Shown here piece by piece: positions 11,048 through 22,585 of a stretch of DNA of 64,000 nucleotides (positions are counted from its first letter, which is position 1; each line of letters opens with the position of its first letter). Where the stretch lies: contig JAADJZ010000009.1 of NCBI GenBank assembly GCA_011032825.1, positions 744,001 through 808,000 on the forward strand. Reading direction: 5' to 3'. The notes under the pieces are model-generated. The model worked only from the letters and a program-made list of their open reading frames with translations, was not told the origin of the DNA and ran no database searches. The DNA is from Massariosphaeria phaeospora (Eukaryota > Ascomycota > Dothideomycetes > Pleosporales). The translations under genes were made by a program, and so were the position numbers.

Positions 11048-11467
11048 TTAAAAGCACGCGACAGCCAATCCTTCGACATGGCCTCCGTTTTCCGGAGGTG
11101 TTCGCACGGGACAGCTTGCTAGCGTAGCAGCACCCGCAATTTGTGCGCCGAGATGTGAGAGTTCAACGGGAGAGCCGCAACCGTCCGCCGTAGATCGCAG
11201 TGGTTCGGATGCTGGGGACATGTTTTGGACCAGAAGGTCTGTGAAAGTCGGAATCGACGTTGACGATAGATGTCGTCTCAAAATCTCAATGTGCGCCCGC
11301 ACGGCGTCCCGCCTACGCGAAGCTAACCTACCTGGGTATGATGCCGGATTATCTACATCATCCGCTTCCAGTAAATATATCGCGTACATCATCTTGGACA
11401 TGTTCCTTTCGCTCTGTGACGACGAGACTGGAAAGACTGGGAAGACGGAGAAATCGGTCATAGTCAA
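11048..11467 (-). CDS. Possible small hypothetical protein
   Basis: A 139-residue frame with a plausible composition (MSKMMYAIYLLEADDVDN from an internal Met, followed by an Arg-rich helix RLASRRRDAVRAHIEILRRHL). No domain recognised and no splice evidence. It could be a real lineage-specific gene or chance, since overlapping frames are open on the other strand. Listed only because it is the best candidate in a long gene-poor stretch. Confidence 0.25.
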   Translation of the reverse strand: MTMTDFSVFPVFPVSSSQSERNMSKMMYAIYLLEADDVDNPASYPGRLASRRRDAVRAHIEILRRHLSSTSIPTFTDLLVQNMSPASEPLRSTADGCGSPVELSHLGAQIAGAATLASCPVRTPPENGGHVEGLAVACF

Positions 11468-14400
11468 AATCAGTCCGATTGCAATAGGATATTACTCAGG
11501 GGTGATCTTTACCAGCACCAGCCGAATACTCCCACTGACACAATAGGAGCTTCTGACCAAGCTGCTTTGAAGCATTCGTAGGAAGTTCTACTCTTGGGGT
11601 CCGTGGTATCTCCTACATCATAATTAGGTACAATCGAATGCAGAACTTTCAATCGTTCCAACAAGACTACTTACATGAACCTGTCTGGTGTACTAATCCG
11701 CAGATTCTCTACTTTTAGCTTTTAAGCTCCTAAGTCCCATCGACGATCGATAAGCCCTCCGAATCATGACTGTACCCAGCTCTAACATACCCACCTAGGT
11801 GTCCTCCTCTTACACAAAGCAAGAATAAGACCTGGCCCTAGAACCGTCCAGACCAACCCCACAGCAAAGGAGTGCAGGCGTACCCCCGATGTCTGTCGAA
11901 GACCATACCACACAGCACATATAGCCAACCCTCAACTCCCCACAACCCCCCGCACATCACCTCATAAATCAGTCCACATTCCCAACAACTCGCAGCATCA
12001 GGCTTCTGCCATATTACCCACCCCATCAGTCCACTCGAACGCGCCACACGCAGTCCCGCCGCCCCGTTCCCCTCCCACCCTCATTCTTCACATACCCTGT
12101 GCCCACCCCACATGCACGCCGGCCCAACAAGGCCCCTTCGCTGAGGCCTCAAACCCTGCTGCAGCGACCCCCTGCACGTAGACGAGCAATGTCCCTGACG
12201 CTACATGTGCATTACCACCAAGATCAAGCGTTTACTGCTGCTGCATGCGTGCTTGCATGCATAGATAGACAGACGCGTGGACTAGGTACTTCTAGCCGCC
12301 CACATACGTCTCCAGCCCAACATACATGCCTAATGACGATGTACACAAACGTTACACGAAGCTAGAATTTGGCGGCGCATGAGTGGCCCAACGGGCGTAA
12401 GTGTTGACAGGGTGTTTTGTGCCACGCCGGGTAGTCCGCGCCCCCCACGTGGTGCCCACTGCGTCGGAGCAAGGGGGAGTGATTGGAAGCATGTTTTGGG
12501 TTCAACTTGTTACGCGGCGCAATGTCCTCCGTCTCTTGTTGGTATCTGGGACGACTGCCTATAGAAACTACTTACGTGAAATTCGAACTGAGAGTCACTG
12601 GGTGGACATTTCGGAAGAGCGCTTTAGAACCTCGGCGAATGCAGCGCCACCAACAGCGGGAAAGGCTTTCGTAGTACTACTCATTGGGCATATGGGTGCC
12701 GATAGAGTTCCACAACTAACAGCAAACGTTATTTTAAAAAGTTACCCATGGGAAAGTTTCTCTTGCCATGCATATTGGATAGGGCTAGTCATGAAACATA
12801 CCTAAGGCACCCTCTGCCGTGGACATCAGGTGCCGATAGAGTTCCACAACTAACAGCGAAAGTTATTTTAAAAAGCTACCCATGGGAAAGTTTCTTTTGC
12901 CATGCATATTGGATAGGGCGAGTCATGAAACCTACCTAAGGCACTCTCTGCCGTGGACATCAAGGCCTGAACAATCGACTCATGATTTGTCTTTGCATGC
13001 TGCTTCACCGTCCACGCACGGTCTGTGATACCCCTGTATCACAAAGAATGCAGACGACAATCACACAATCTTGCAGATTTTTGATGCTGAAGACTTCTGA
13101 CTTTCAAACTTTACGTAAAGCCGCAAATTTGCGTTTGAGGAGGCGCTTGCTAACATCGGAGCCCTCAAAGTATGATTTGCAGTGACATTCGCTTTCACAG
13201 CAGTGTTTTTAATGTTGTCTTGGCCGACAGAGCGTCATGCAACTGTCGTCGACATTACGCAGTTCCGGTCGTGTGTGGTCGGCGACGTTGTGCCTTAAGC
13301 TTGAGACGGTTGCCGCGTCTGATTAGAGGATCAGCCCTATAGGCATGCGGGAAGAGATGCGAGTCATAGACTCGTGGACCTGGATGCGCGTGCTGGGACC
13401 AACAGTTGTAGAAGTTAGTGACGGCAGCCAGCCACAGAAGCCGTTCCGAGAGCAGTGATAGCCTATGGGCTTCATCCCACTTCCCCGCTTAGGGACCTGA
13501 ACGGTGAGTAGCCGGCTTATCAGATTAGCTTTTTGACAGGGAGGTCTTGCTTGCACGGGACGCTGCAAATGTACTGAATGAATGAACGGTAACAGGTTTT
13601 ACTACCGATACAGTGGTTTGACGGGTCTGTGGACTGTGTTATCGGTCGTGGCTCTCCACTGTGCGAAAGTGTCCAGACAGCCGCAGACTGCAGACTCCGG
13701 ACTGTCGCCTTCGACGCATGAATGCCCCTATCTACTGAGCTTTCGAGTCAATTTAGCCACTTCCACGCCGCAACAAGGAAATGGTGAAGAGGTGGCATAA
13801 GAAGGGATTCCCAAAGAGTTTGTGACATGTATCAAGTTAATTGCTCCTATAGGTCATTGCAGCACACCATGCAGCTGACCTATGACTTACAGTGTGACTG
13901 GACCTGGCGGTTGACGTGCAGTGAGCAAAGCAAGGTCCCGGGGTTGGTGCGGTCATGGGGAGGCGATGTTCTGCGGTCTGCATATGTCCCATGCAGGTGA
14001 GGTTGGATCCGGAAATCCAGCATGGGGGTCGACAGGGTTGGAATATCAAAGCGAATATATGTGTTGGTTGCAAGCACCGGCCTGGTGCTGGTGCCACTGT
14101 ACCGGAACTTTGGGTAAGCTGAAAGGATGTCATGCTGGATTATTGGCCAGTTAGCACAGTTTGATATAGAGCGGGGTGAGTGATTCAGCGGATGCTTCCT
14201 GCAGTTACGCGGCCGCCACAGATAATGCGAGTGACTGAATGAGTGTCCCACCGGCCGGGCAACGTAGTGAGGCTCTGTCATCCAATATCACCCGCGCTCG
14301 CTATCTGAAATAATGCGAATACGCGATAGCATGTGATTATGATGTGCGAATGTGGAGAAGCAAGGCGTGGCATAATCCAAGCGCAAGTATGAATGACATC

Positions 14401-14584
14401 GACTGCATTGAAAGAGTGAATACCACCAATGGTATGCTGGAGCCTCGTATGGAGTTCAGGAATGATGAATGATAGTGCGGGGTACGAAATCAAGTATCGG
14501 CCCTTCTTAGAAAATGTGTACCGAGAGAAGTAAGTGGTAGCTGGAAATTTGTCCCCCTCTGCTTGGTCCACCTCCATGTTGTCT
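11468..14584. other. Gene-poor region with a tandem duplication
   Basis: No convincing coding gene over about 3.1 kb; the frames present are short, mutually overlapping and of odd composition. C-rich tracts occur at 11850-12190. A 134-bp direct tandem duplication lies at 12695-12962. Nothing else recognised. Confidence 0.5.
12695..12962 (+). repeat. 134-bp tandem duplication (two copies)
   Basis: Copy 1 is 12695-12828 and copy 2 is 12829-12962, directly abutting. Both begin GGTGCCGATAGAGTTCCACA and end CGTGGACATCA. I count seven substitutions between them (four transitions, three transversions) and no indels. Short frames inside both copies read alike but have no recognised domain. Confidence 0.95.
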
Positions 14585-16824
14585 TCAGAACGGGCCCCGT
14601 CCAAGCAATGCTTTGATACTAAACTTTGCAAAGGACCGTTCATGCGTGTTCTGTGCAGAGTAACTGTTCTGAAAACCGATTTCGACATCTTTGCCGCCGA
14701 AGGTTTCTATATCGAGAACAAGGCTATCGTTTACGGCTAGAACATGGCGATGATACAGCTCGCTATCGCTTGCTACCGGGTCATTGTCCCCACCCTGGAC
14801 TGGTGCTGCATTATTGGCGACGATGCCAGAAAGCGAATAGTATTGTTCCGTCGACCCTGATCCGTATGACTTTTTCTGAGCGGGAACTGAGCGATAGCTC
14901 GACGTCCCATTTTGCCAAGTATTGGTGGATGCACCTGAGAACGAGGACGGCGATCGATCCATTGCATGACTGAAGTCGAAAACCTTCACTTCGGAAGGGA
15001 AGGCTAGTTCGCCGATCTTGTTAACGTACTTCCCGCGGCCCATTTCCGCGTCTATCGTAAATTTGCCACCCGAAAGTACCTGATACGAAGAGGAAACCCG
15101 GAGTGGGTATTCATACCTCCTGGAGTATTGGTTGGACGAGACGTCAGAGCCGAGAGTAGTTTGCTTGGTAATTTGATCATTGCCGCCGTTTGTCACATGG
15201 CCTTCGTTGTTGAATGTAATGTTCTGCTGCCAATTCACGATGCGTGAGCCAGCCGACGTCTCAATCATTGACTCAACAGATAAAGTCCGAGCGACCTTCA
15301 CGTAATATTCCAAAGAGTGGACAGTCCCATTTATCCTTTGCGCGGTCGAATTGAGATCCAACGAGGGTGCAGGACTGAGAATCGTGGGTGTAGTGCCTGT
15401 CGTGACACTGCCGGTGGAGTCAAGCCATACGAACACTTTACCAGTGATTACCCAATTAGAGCCTACTGAGCCTGTCAAATAACCATTACTCTTCCCGTCG
15501 TCATTAATACCGGCAACACGGATCTCAAAAGTATGTTCTTTCCCATCGCAAAGAATCGGGAGGAATGGAGAAATATCAATTTCATCTTCGCGGAGGTCGA
15601 ACGCATCGATGCCAACGATCGGGCGCCAGAAGGCAGGCGCAATGCCTCCTGTGAAGATAACGGGAAATGGCCACGCCACGCCCGCGAGCATACCGTCGAT
15701 ATAGAGCTGGAGCTCTCTGAATGGAGAGTAACCGAAAAGGGTAGTTTCATTCCCAAAGGCTTGTGTGTCTGAGGATAGGACATTGCTCCACCAGAACTCC
15801 TCATTCGCTTGACCACATGCAGCGATCGAGAAAACGGCCTTTCGGATATTCTGTGGGAGTACAACGGGGTTCATGGCCTTTGTATCTGGAACTACGAAGC
15901 CACTAGGATTATTTGACGCGGAGTTGCGAGCGGAAATCGGAATGATCATGTCTGCTGCATCGATTGTATCGTTCGCCGTAAAGAAGGTAGCGGTCAAGGT
16001 GGTGTTCCAAGAGCCTGTATAAGTGTCGTCGATAAGGTTTCCAAGATCGAATATGATCTTCTGAGACTCCTTAAACAGGGCCACGTAGTTGCTCATATCT
16101 TTGACGTAGGTCCAGATGATCCCATGAGGTGTAGGTTCGGCTGTCGATGTTCGGAATATTTCGGTGTCATTGAAGAACATCAGGGCGAGCCGGTCAAACT
16201 ATTCGTGTCAGTTTTGGTGCACGAAAGTGAATATCCAGTACAGATGTGACATACCTGTCGGCCTGCCGAGGTGACTGTGAAATTGAAGGTAACGCGGTTG
16301 AACTTGCACTCAGGTGGATTGTACCGAGACACGAATGGTTTCCCATATGACCAGCCGAATGTATGGACCATCAATGTTTGCTGGCAGCTCGACTGTTCTG
16401 GACTGTACACGGGGGGCGACACTTGAAGACACTCTAGCAATGACGAGGATTGATTTGACACAAGACTAGCCAAAGAAAATCCACGCCCCAATGGATCTAC
16501 CGACTGCGTTGTGAGCGCGGCGAATGCTGAGTGTGGAATCGTGATTAGCATTAAGACAAGAGAGCTCACAAGCAATATCCCATTGCTGGTGGCGGGCCTC
16601 GGAAGGTATTTTTTCCGACCCTGACTCGGTAGCGCAAAGTTATGGGCACAAGAAGCTGAGACTCCGAGCAATAGGTCGTCGACTTTTCCCTCTTGCCGAC
16701 CTTTCAACGCCGTACCGCTAGAAGGCGTCAAACCGTCGAAGACAACTCCATTAACACCGGGAATGGAAGGTATCATTCTGGAGACCCCGTTCCATGCGCC
16801 TGAGTTCAAAAATGTTGGAAGCAT
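14585..16824 (-). CDS. PNGase A-like peptide-N-glycosidase (amidase A family), membrane-anchored
   Basis: Two exons, 16824-16255 and 16198-14585, joined in phase 0 (donor GTATGT, acceptor TAG), giving 727 residues. One hydrophobic segment near residues 85-107 (GILLVSSLVLMLITIPHSAF) suggests a type II membrane anchor or uncleaved signal, with the rest extracytoplasmic. The body matches the PNGaseA family: the CxxTLMVHTFGWSYGKPF region, ECKFNRVTFNFTVTSAGRQFDRLA across the splice, LMFFNDTEIFRTSTAEPT, and ELQLYIDGMLAGVAWPFPVIFTGG. Many N-x-S/T sites fit secretion. Family members release N-glycans from glycopeptides by hydrolysing the Asn-GlcNAc amide, as in the almond enzyme; activity of fungal homologues is less certain. 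A small co-oriented gene lies 110 bases upstream. Confidence 0.88.
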
Positions 16825-16933
16825 GCGTTTGGATATCTGGTGGCCTCGTCAGTACGGTTATTCTGCCCCTATGGCGTAATCGGTCCGAACCTCACCCAAA
16901 AGTACAATCGAAGGGAGCAGAGAAAGAGAATGG

Positions 16934-17218
16934 TCAATTTCTTCCGTGATGATTGTCCCAAAATCTCTTTGTCGCTTCTCTGACTATATCCGAGTCTCCG
17001 AACCGGGATCGATAGTAGTTGAATAGAGCAAACTCGTCCGGGGGAAATATGTAGGTACTCGATTGCGCCTGCAATTTGGCCCAAACTTCGCTCAATTTTC
17101 GCTCGAGGAACTGTGCGAGCTGCTGGTCGACACCTGCTTCACTGTTTTGGGCTATGTTGACGGCTTGGGAGAGGGAGACGTAGCCGTAGCCCGCTATATA
17201 TTCGGCATTACCACCCAT
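16934..17218 (-). CDS. Small conserved fungal protein of unknown function
   Basis: 94 residues in one exon from the ATG at 17218. The C-terminal half reads FPPDEFALFNYYRSRFGD then a REATKRFWD block, a pattern I associate with short fungal proteins of unknown function. It is predicted helical and soluble, with no signal peptide. It is co-oriented with the PNGase A-like gene, whose start lies 110 bases beyond its stop. A TATATATA run at about 17393-17402 lies about 175 bases upstream and could be its TATA element. An additional upstream exon cannot be excluded. Confidence 0.6.
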   Translation of the reverse strand: MGGNAEYIAGYGYVSLSQAVNIAQNSEAGVDQQLAQFLERKLSEVWAKLQAQSSTYIFPPDEFALFNYYRSRFGDSDIVREATKRFWDNHHGRN

Positions 17219-19817
17219 GCTGTAATAGATTGCAATATGCGGATAACAACAAACAAGAGGGGAAGGAACACAAGGACAAAGATAAGGAAGTAGCCAGGAC
17301 TATAGAGGGAAGGTGATAGTGTATGGAGGCGTTGCGGTATGAAGTATTTGAGTAGGTGGTCACGTCTGGCGTGGGGACTGGGCACGGCAGGAGTATATAT
17401 ATCAGAGCGTTCATAGGCATGATTGACAAAGAAAGTTCAACCCACGTGGAGAGATTGGACAGAGCCAGCCCAACAAGTCATGCCGCAGTGTAGGGCCAGG
17501 TGCTTAGCTGTAGTCTCAAACAGTTGATCCCGGGAAGCTACCGGTTTAGGCGCTGGGACCTGTCAAACTGAGAAGCAATGCCTGGGGGCCTGCGACACCA
17601 CGATGCAGAGCATCCGCGCTGCAGAGACGAGGCACTGACCACGCGGGCCGCAAGAGGCCTGGCGAGACCGCAAAGGGAGCAGAGGAGCATATTTACCAGA
17701 GTCAGGCGAGCCAGGCAAATATGCACGCCGCCGTTCCTAGTCAACAAGGAGCTCTACCCGCAGTCCTGGACTCGCTCGGGGCTGTCAGAGTCGCAGACGG
17801 CTGCTCAGGGCCAGCGGGCCAATCGGGCGCCGAGTGCCGGGTGCCGTGGGCTATTGCAGGACACGGGGATGTTCGTCTGGGGCGTCGGAGAAAAGGCTCA
17901 GTCCACGGGTCGCCCGCCAGCAGCCCGCGGACAGAGTTGGATGGGAGGGCAAAGTTTGCGACTGGTGTCGTAGCAGCTTGCAGGGCGAGAACTTTGTTCT
18001 GAGGCGTGGCAAACCTTCGCAGAGGCCTTCCGTGGGACGCCGAGCCACTCCTAAGCGGCCGGGGGCGGATGGAGATGGAGGAATGTGATGGGATTGTGTG
18101 CAGCGCGAGACAGTCGCCGTTGGCCGGGGAGTCGAAGATTCAGGGCTCAGGGGTGCGGGAGAGTCGTGACAAGAGCGACCAGAGCGACTAGAGTGGTGAC
18201 AAGCGAGGGCTGCGCCGGTGGTGGCGGTTGAAGACGACGACTGTTGCGCCCACTCGGCCGGCACTCGTAACGTGGCGCCGGGAATTGAGCGGCAGCGTCA
18301 CCCTCGCCAGGATAGAGCGCCCAGAGGCCAGAGTCCAGACACTCCTCGCAGCGCGCGACGCGTCCGAGGAGCGTAGACGGCCGACGACGAGAGACGAGAG
18401 ACGAGGGCCCACCCGTCCCATCCATGCCAGGTCGCATTAGGCTAATGAGACGTTGCCAAACGCTGCACGTCGGCTGTGGCCGCGAGGCATCGAAACGTGC
18501 CCCCGAGCAGCACTGCAGCAGCAGCGATATTGAACTGCTGCTAGGAATGCCCTTCGACCAGCTATGCTCGCACTCGTCTCTTCCGCGCCTACCGCTCTTC
18601 TGCCAGCCACAGGTGCAGCTGAGAGCTAAGCACACGACTCCGAACCACCGCTTCTAGCTGCAAACTCAATAGTGCCAATACATACAAGGACGAAGGAGGC
18701 GAGCTGTCTGCCGGCTGGCACTTGCGGTCATTTTACGACCCAGCAAGGTGACCGTGGTACACTAGACTGGCGTTCGCATACCTATCAGACCGGGGCGCCC
18801 GCCGTTTAACTATGGAGCTACACTATCGAGAGCCTTGAAGGGGCTTCCCGGTGCGAGCAGGGGAGCACGCGATCAGCACAGCAGTGGTCGCAAGTATTCA
18901 ACCTTTTGCTCGACCGTTTCCTAGCCGCGCCACGCCACGCCGTCATGATCATTCATCAAAGGCCGCTTCGACACAAAATGCCAGTATGGTCGGGCACCTT
19001 GGGCCTTTGGACGCCTGTTTGCCCCTTCACGCGCTGTTTCGGATGGGGGAACGAGTCGATACGATCCCTCATTATTCTGATGTAGGGACACCGAGGACTG
19101 CGCTGTCTAAGGTACCATCGCTCGAGGCTGTTCGGCGCATCGCTTTGTAGACCCTCGGGAGTCGGCAACAACACTGTTCGGACAAGGCTGGCTGGGAATG
19201 TCACCACGCCCTGCGTGCTGGTAGATAGTCGGGTTGGCATACCAGTAGTGGGGTTAGCGGAGTGCTGCTAGCAAACGTCCTATGGCAAGAGGAACCTTGC
19301 TCTCATGGAGCAAAGACAAAGAGGTGCAAGCGTGCTGCACACCGTTATGTATCCTAACGGCCAATGGACTTGACCGTCGCGAAGCTGTCGCGATTCGCAA
19401 CTCGATACGAGTTGTCGTGGGCTAGACTCAGTATTAAACGGCTGGAACTGACCTCGGATGTGGTGTGACAGAAGCGCCGCATCCACAGCCTTGGGTCGTC
19501 TGGTTTCAGGCCGGCGATTCAGTGTGCAACAAGCAAGCGAGGAAGGGGGACGCGCACACTGCCGAAGAGACCTCGACGTTCCTCGCAGCCAGCTTCCAAC
19601 GCAAGGCCGGGTCGCTTGGCGAACTTCTGGTTGATCATAGATCGACGCCGGAGACGGAAAAGTCATTTGGCCGACCCCTGTCGGCAAAAGTTCGGTTTCG
19701 TCATGCTGCGTGCACCTCACTGCCTCTGGCGATGAAACGGCGTCCCGCAACCAACACTCCATCTGTCTCTCCCTCCGCCAGCCAAACCCACCTACCTTAC
19801 TGCGACTGCCGCACCCA
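17219..19817. other. Long GC-rich intergenic region
   Basis: About 2.6 kb without a recognisable gene. Positions about 17550-18650 are visibly GC-richer than the flanks, with many CG dinucleotides, so long frames are open on both strands at once; none has a known domain. Pyrimidine-rich promoter-like sequence precedes the FAM210-like gene from about 19740. Confidence 0.5.
17393..17402 (-). promoter_or_regulatory. TATA-like element of the small protein gene
   Basis: A TATATATA run read on the minus strand about 175 bases upstream of the ATG at 17218. Position suits a core promoter, but no transcript start is known. Confidence 0.35.
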
Positions 19818-20630
19818 ATGAATTCGCGGATCGCACGCTTCGGTTCGGAACAGCTTCTCTTCCGGGGAACGCTCTCCAGAAGCTCAGCATACCGCCAGTC
19901 CGCGCCTGCCCTGCGTAACTTCTTCGCTGCGAGCCAAACCGCTGGCGTACGCACTGCCCTCCAACGATGTGCTCACGCCGGTCTGCGTGCTGAGAGGTCG
20001 CTGCTCTTCCGCCGCTTCCGGTCCCTGCGCTTCAAGAGCGACAAAACACCTTCAAACAAGCAGCCGAATCCTACACCCAACCTAGGGAGCCCAGAACCCG
20101 CACCTTCGCTCTCACAGCGGCTGAAAAAGCTCTCGCGAGAATATGGGTGGACGGCCCTGGGCGTGTATATGGCTCTGACGGCCCTGGACTTCCCTTTCTG
20201 TTTCCTGGCGGTGCGCATGCTAGGCACTGACCGGATAGGACACTACGAGCACGTCATTGTGGAAGGTTTCTGGAATCTGGTGCGCCTAGTTGCTCCGAAT
20301 GCGGGGCCGAAGCCGGAGGTTGCGCCCATCGCTGATGATATTGCGGCTGACACAGCAAGAGAAGGGGGTGCGGGATGGAGCGGGGAGGTCGAGCTAGCTG
20401 ACGCAAAGAACAGTGGTGCTGAAGCATGTATGAGCCCTTTTTCCTCAGGTGTGTCTAGAGAAGACTAACAGGTTGCAGCAATTTGGACCCAACTCGCGCT
20501 GGCTTACGCCGTCCACAAGGTTTTCATCTTTGTTCGCGTGCCACTCACTGCAGCCCTGCTGCCGAAAGTCGTCAAGACTCTCAGAGGCTGGGGATATGAT
20601 ATCGGCAAGCGGAAACCGAAGACGAACTGA
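19818..20630 (+). CDS. FAM210/DUF1279-domain mitochondrial membrane protein
   Basis: Two exons, 19818-20427 and 20479-20630 (intron GTATGA...GCAG, 51 bases), encode 253 residues. The first 80 residues are rich in Arg, Ser and Ala with almost no acidic residues, as expected for a mitochondrial presequence. The DUF1279 domain covers about residues 101-240: SQRLKKLSREYGWTALGVY, a membrane helix, FPFCFLAVRMLGTDRIGHYE, and after the splice TQLALAYAVHKVFIFVRVPLT with a final basic tail. Yeast Nat2 and animal FAM210A/B carry the same domain and sit in mitochondria. The old name N-acetyltransferase for the yeast member is not supported by the fold. Function here is inferred only from the family. Confidence 0.88.
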
Positions 20631-22585
20631 TTGCAAACCCATAGAGCACAAGAGGAACTCCAACCTACACTTCGTTCAGTCACGACCGAAAAGAAGCGGC
20701 ACTCATACAAAAGCTGTGTATCATAGGCGGAGTGTAAAAATTTGTATCATAATGCGTGGGCACTACATCTACCATATCTTCTCATTGGAGCGCACATTCT
20801 ATCGACTGTATAAATGCCTTTCTGCGGCGAACTCAGCTTCAGCTCCTTTTGGGTCAATCCTAGTCAAATCTTTATTGTTGGTTCCACTCTAATGGGTACC
20901 TGCGAAATAACTAATGCAGCGCCATTCCGCGCACCTGCAGCCGACCCGTCCTTCTACGTACGACATCAAAAACCCACCTCGCCTGCACCTTTCTAAGCGT
21001 AATCACGATACCTCAGGCATTAGCTGCGTGCTGCGAGTTTGTATCTGGGAGAAACCCCACGGCGTGGCTCGCTTAATGTACCTCCCTAGCTCTTTGCAAG
21101 GAAACCTTATCGGACCACCCCTCTGCACCATTCACGGCACTTGAACCTTAAACTGGGTTAAAAGTGGCCGGCAGTTGTGGCTGAAACCTATAAGACCATG
21201 GCCATACAGGTCATTCTACACTCCAGGTTCCTGCCCGTCGATTGGGGCACTGACATTATACGTGCAGATTGTGGGCTGATGCTGACAAAGCTAATGTACG
21301 TGGAGGAACAACGTTGTCTAACCTCTTAGGCACAGGTATGCATTGTGAGAGAACTCCTCATTGGCTTCTTGATAATTCATAAAGAAGCATCCTGGAAACT
21401 CTCCTTGCAGCAAGATCCGTCGTCAATACAGTCTCTCCACAAGACTCGTGCAAATCTTGTATCCGGCACTCCTGATCATTCCTCTTCCGCCGTCGATTCA
21501 CTTCTAAATTTAAGCACACCTTCAGCCTGAAGTGAGATCATCCATGGCACGGGTACACACATAGTGCACGTACATAAAACTCGGATGACTACCGAGTGGG
21601 CTTTACACCGATCCGAGCTTTTTATTCGAATCCGGTCAGTTATTGCCTTCACATGAAGAGAGAGCTGCGCTAAAGCAAAAGATGAACAGGCCACAACTCA
21701 ACTTATACTTGCAAAGAGAGACGGAGCAATCCAAGGATCGACCGGCAGTGAAGAGGCACTCATTTCCAATCCTCGAATTTGACGCCTCACTCACTCCAAA
21801 AGTCGCACGTGTTGATCTCACAGCCACAGCCTCCGCTCCCATTTTGCTTGGCTATTTCTGTGGGTTATGACTAGATTGCAGTACTTTAGCAAGAGGTAAG
21901 ACTGTCCTGACTGAGCGATTCCCTGAGTCCCTCGTGCGGCTTTCCTTTTAAGCTCTTGGCTGTAGATGGTAAGTCCGGGTAGCAGATGACAGTTGAGACT
22001 TTGCAAGGTCCAAGTGTATTGAAAGTTGCCGTCTTCGGTCTTTACACCGTGACTGCGATAAATCTCTGCGCTAGGGGCACCTCTTACAGAAACGGGGGCT
22101 CTGGAACTTAAGAGATAGATCCGCACACCTCCAAAACAATCATGCTTAACGCAGCGCTGTAGCTCTACAAGGCTATAACTCAGTATACTACATGAGTGGC
22201 ATTCTATCGTCTTCAGCCTCAATTCCGGAGACCGTGTTTCCGTAAGAGGGGCGCGACTGAGGCAGTATTCGCGCGTAAGGTCGCATTGTTGGACAATCAG
22301 TACGAACATGGCACCCAGACCTCGATTTGATGCATCTCAAGGCTTGTTGCGCGTAATTATGATTGAACGCTTGTGCGCAGAGCGTTGGTGGTGGTGGTGG
22401 TGTCGCAATCGCCGTGGAGCGCTCTTGCCTCGCGGTCAACAGCCGACGTCACCGACTCCAATTGTAAGGCACTACCTAGCTAGGTACCTGCGAGCCACCT
22501 CAACTTCAACCTGGCTTCTCTTCCGCCTCTCACCAGCATACCGCCACTTGTCTCCTGCAGCACAATCCGGTACGCGCTTGGAGCC
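20631..22585. other. Intergenic region with a miniature inverted-repeat element
   Basis: No convincing gene. Holds the MITE-like element at 22081-22248, which accounts for part of the long minus-strand open frame here. A (GGT)n run of about five units lies at about 22387-22402. Promoter of the downstream F-box gene follows. Confidence 0.5.
22081..22248 (-). repeat. MITE-like element family 2, copy B
   Basis: 168 bp bounded by inverted arms of about 28 bases: left arm begins CTCTTACAGAAACGGGGGCT, and the reverse complement of the right arm begins CTCTTACGGAAACACGGTCT. Internal sequence read in reverse matches the element at 38961-39115, including the block TGCGGATCTATCTCTTAAGT. Imperfect 8-bp direct repeats (GGGGCACC and GGGGCGCG) may be the target-site duplication. 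Confidence 0.75.

Noticed and set aside
12379..12939. Frames over the tandem duplication
   Set aside because: Similar peptides arise simply because the DNA is duplicated; no start context or domain.
17538..18635. Long frames in the GC-rich block
   Set aside because: Open on both strands at once because of high GC; no recognisable domain or start context.
21818..22309. 163-codon minus-strand frame
   Set aside because: Largely covered by the MITE-like element at 22081-22248; its similarity to the frame at 38926-39144 comes from the repeat, not from a protein family.
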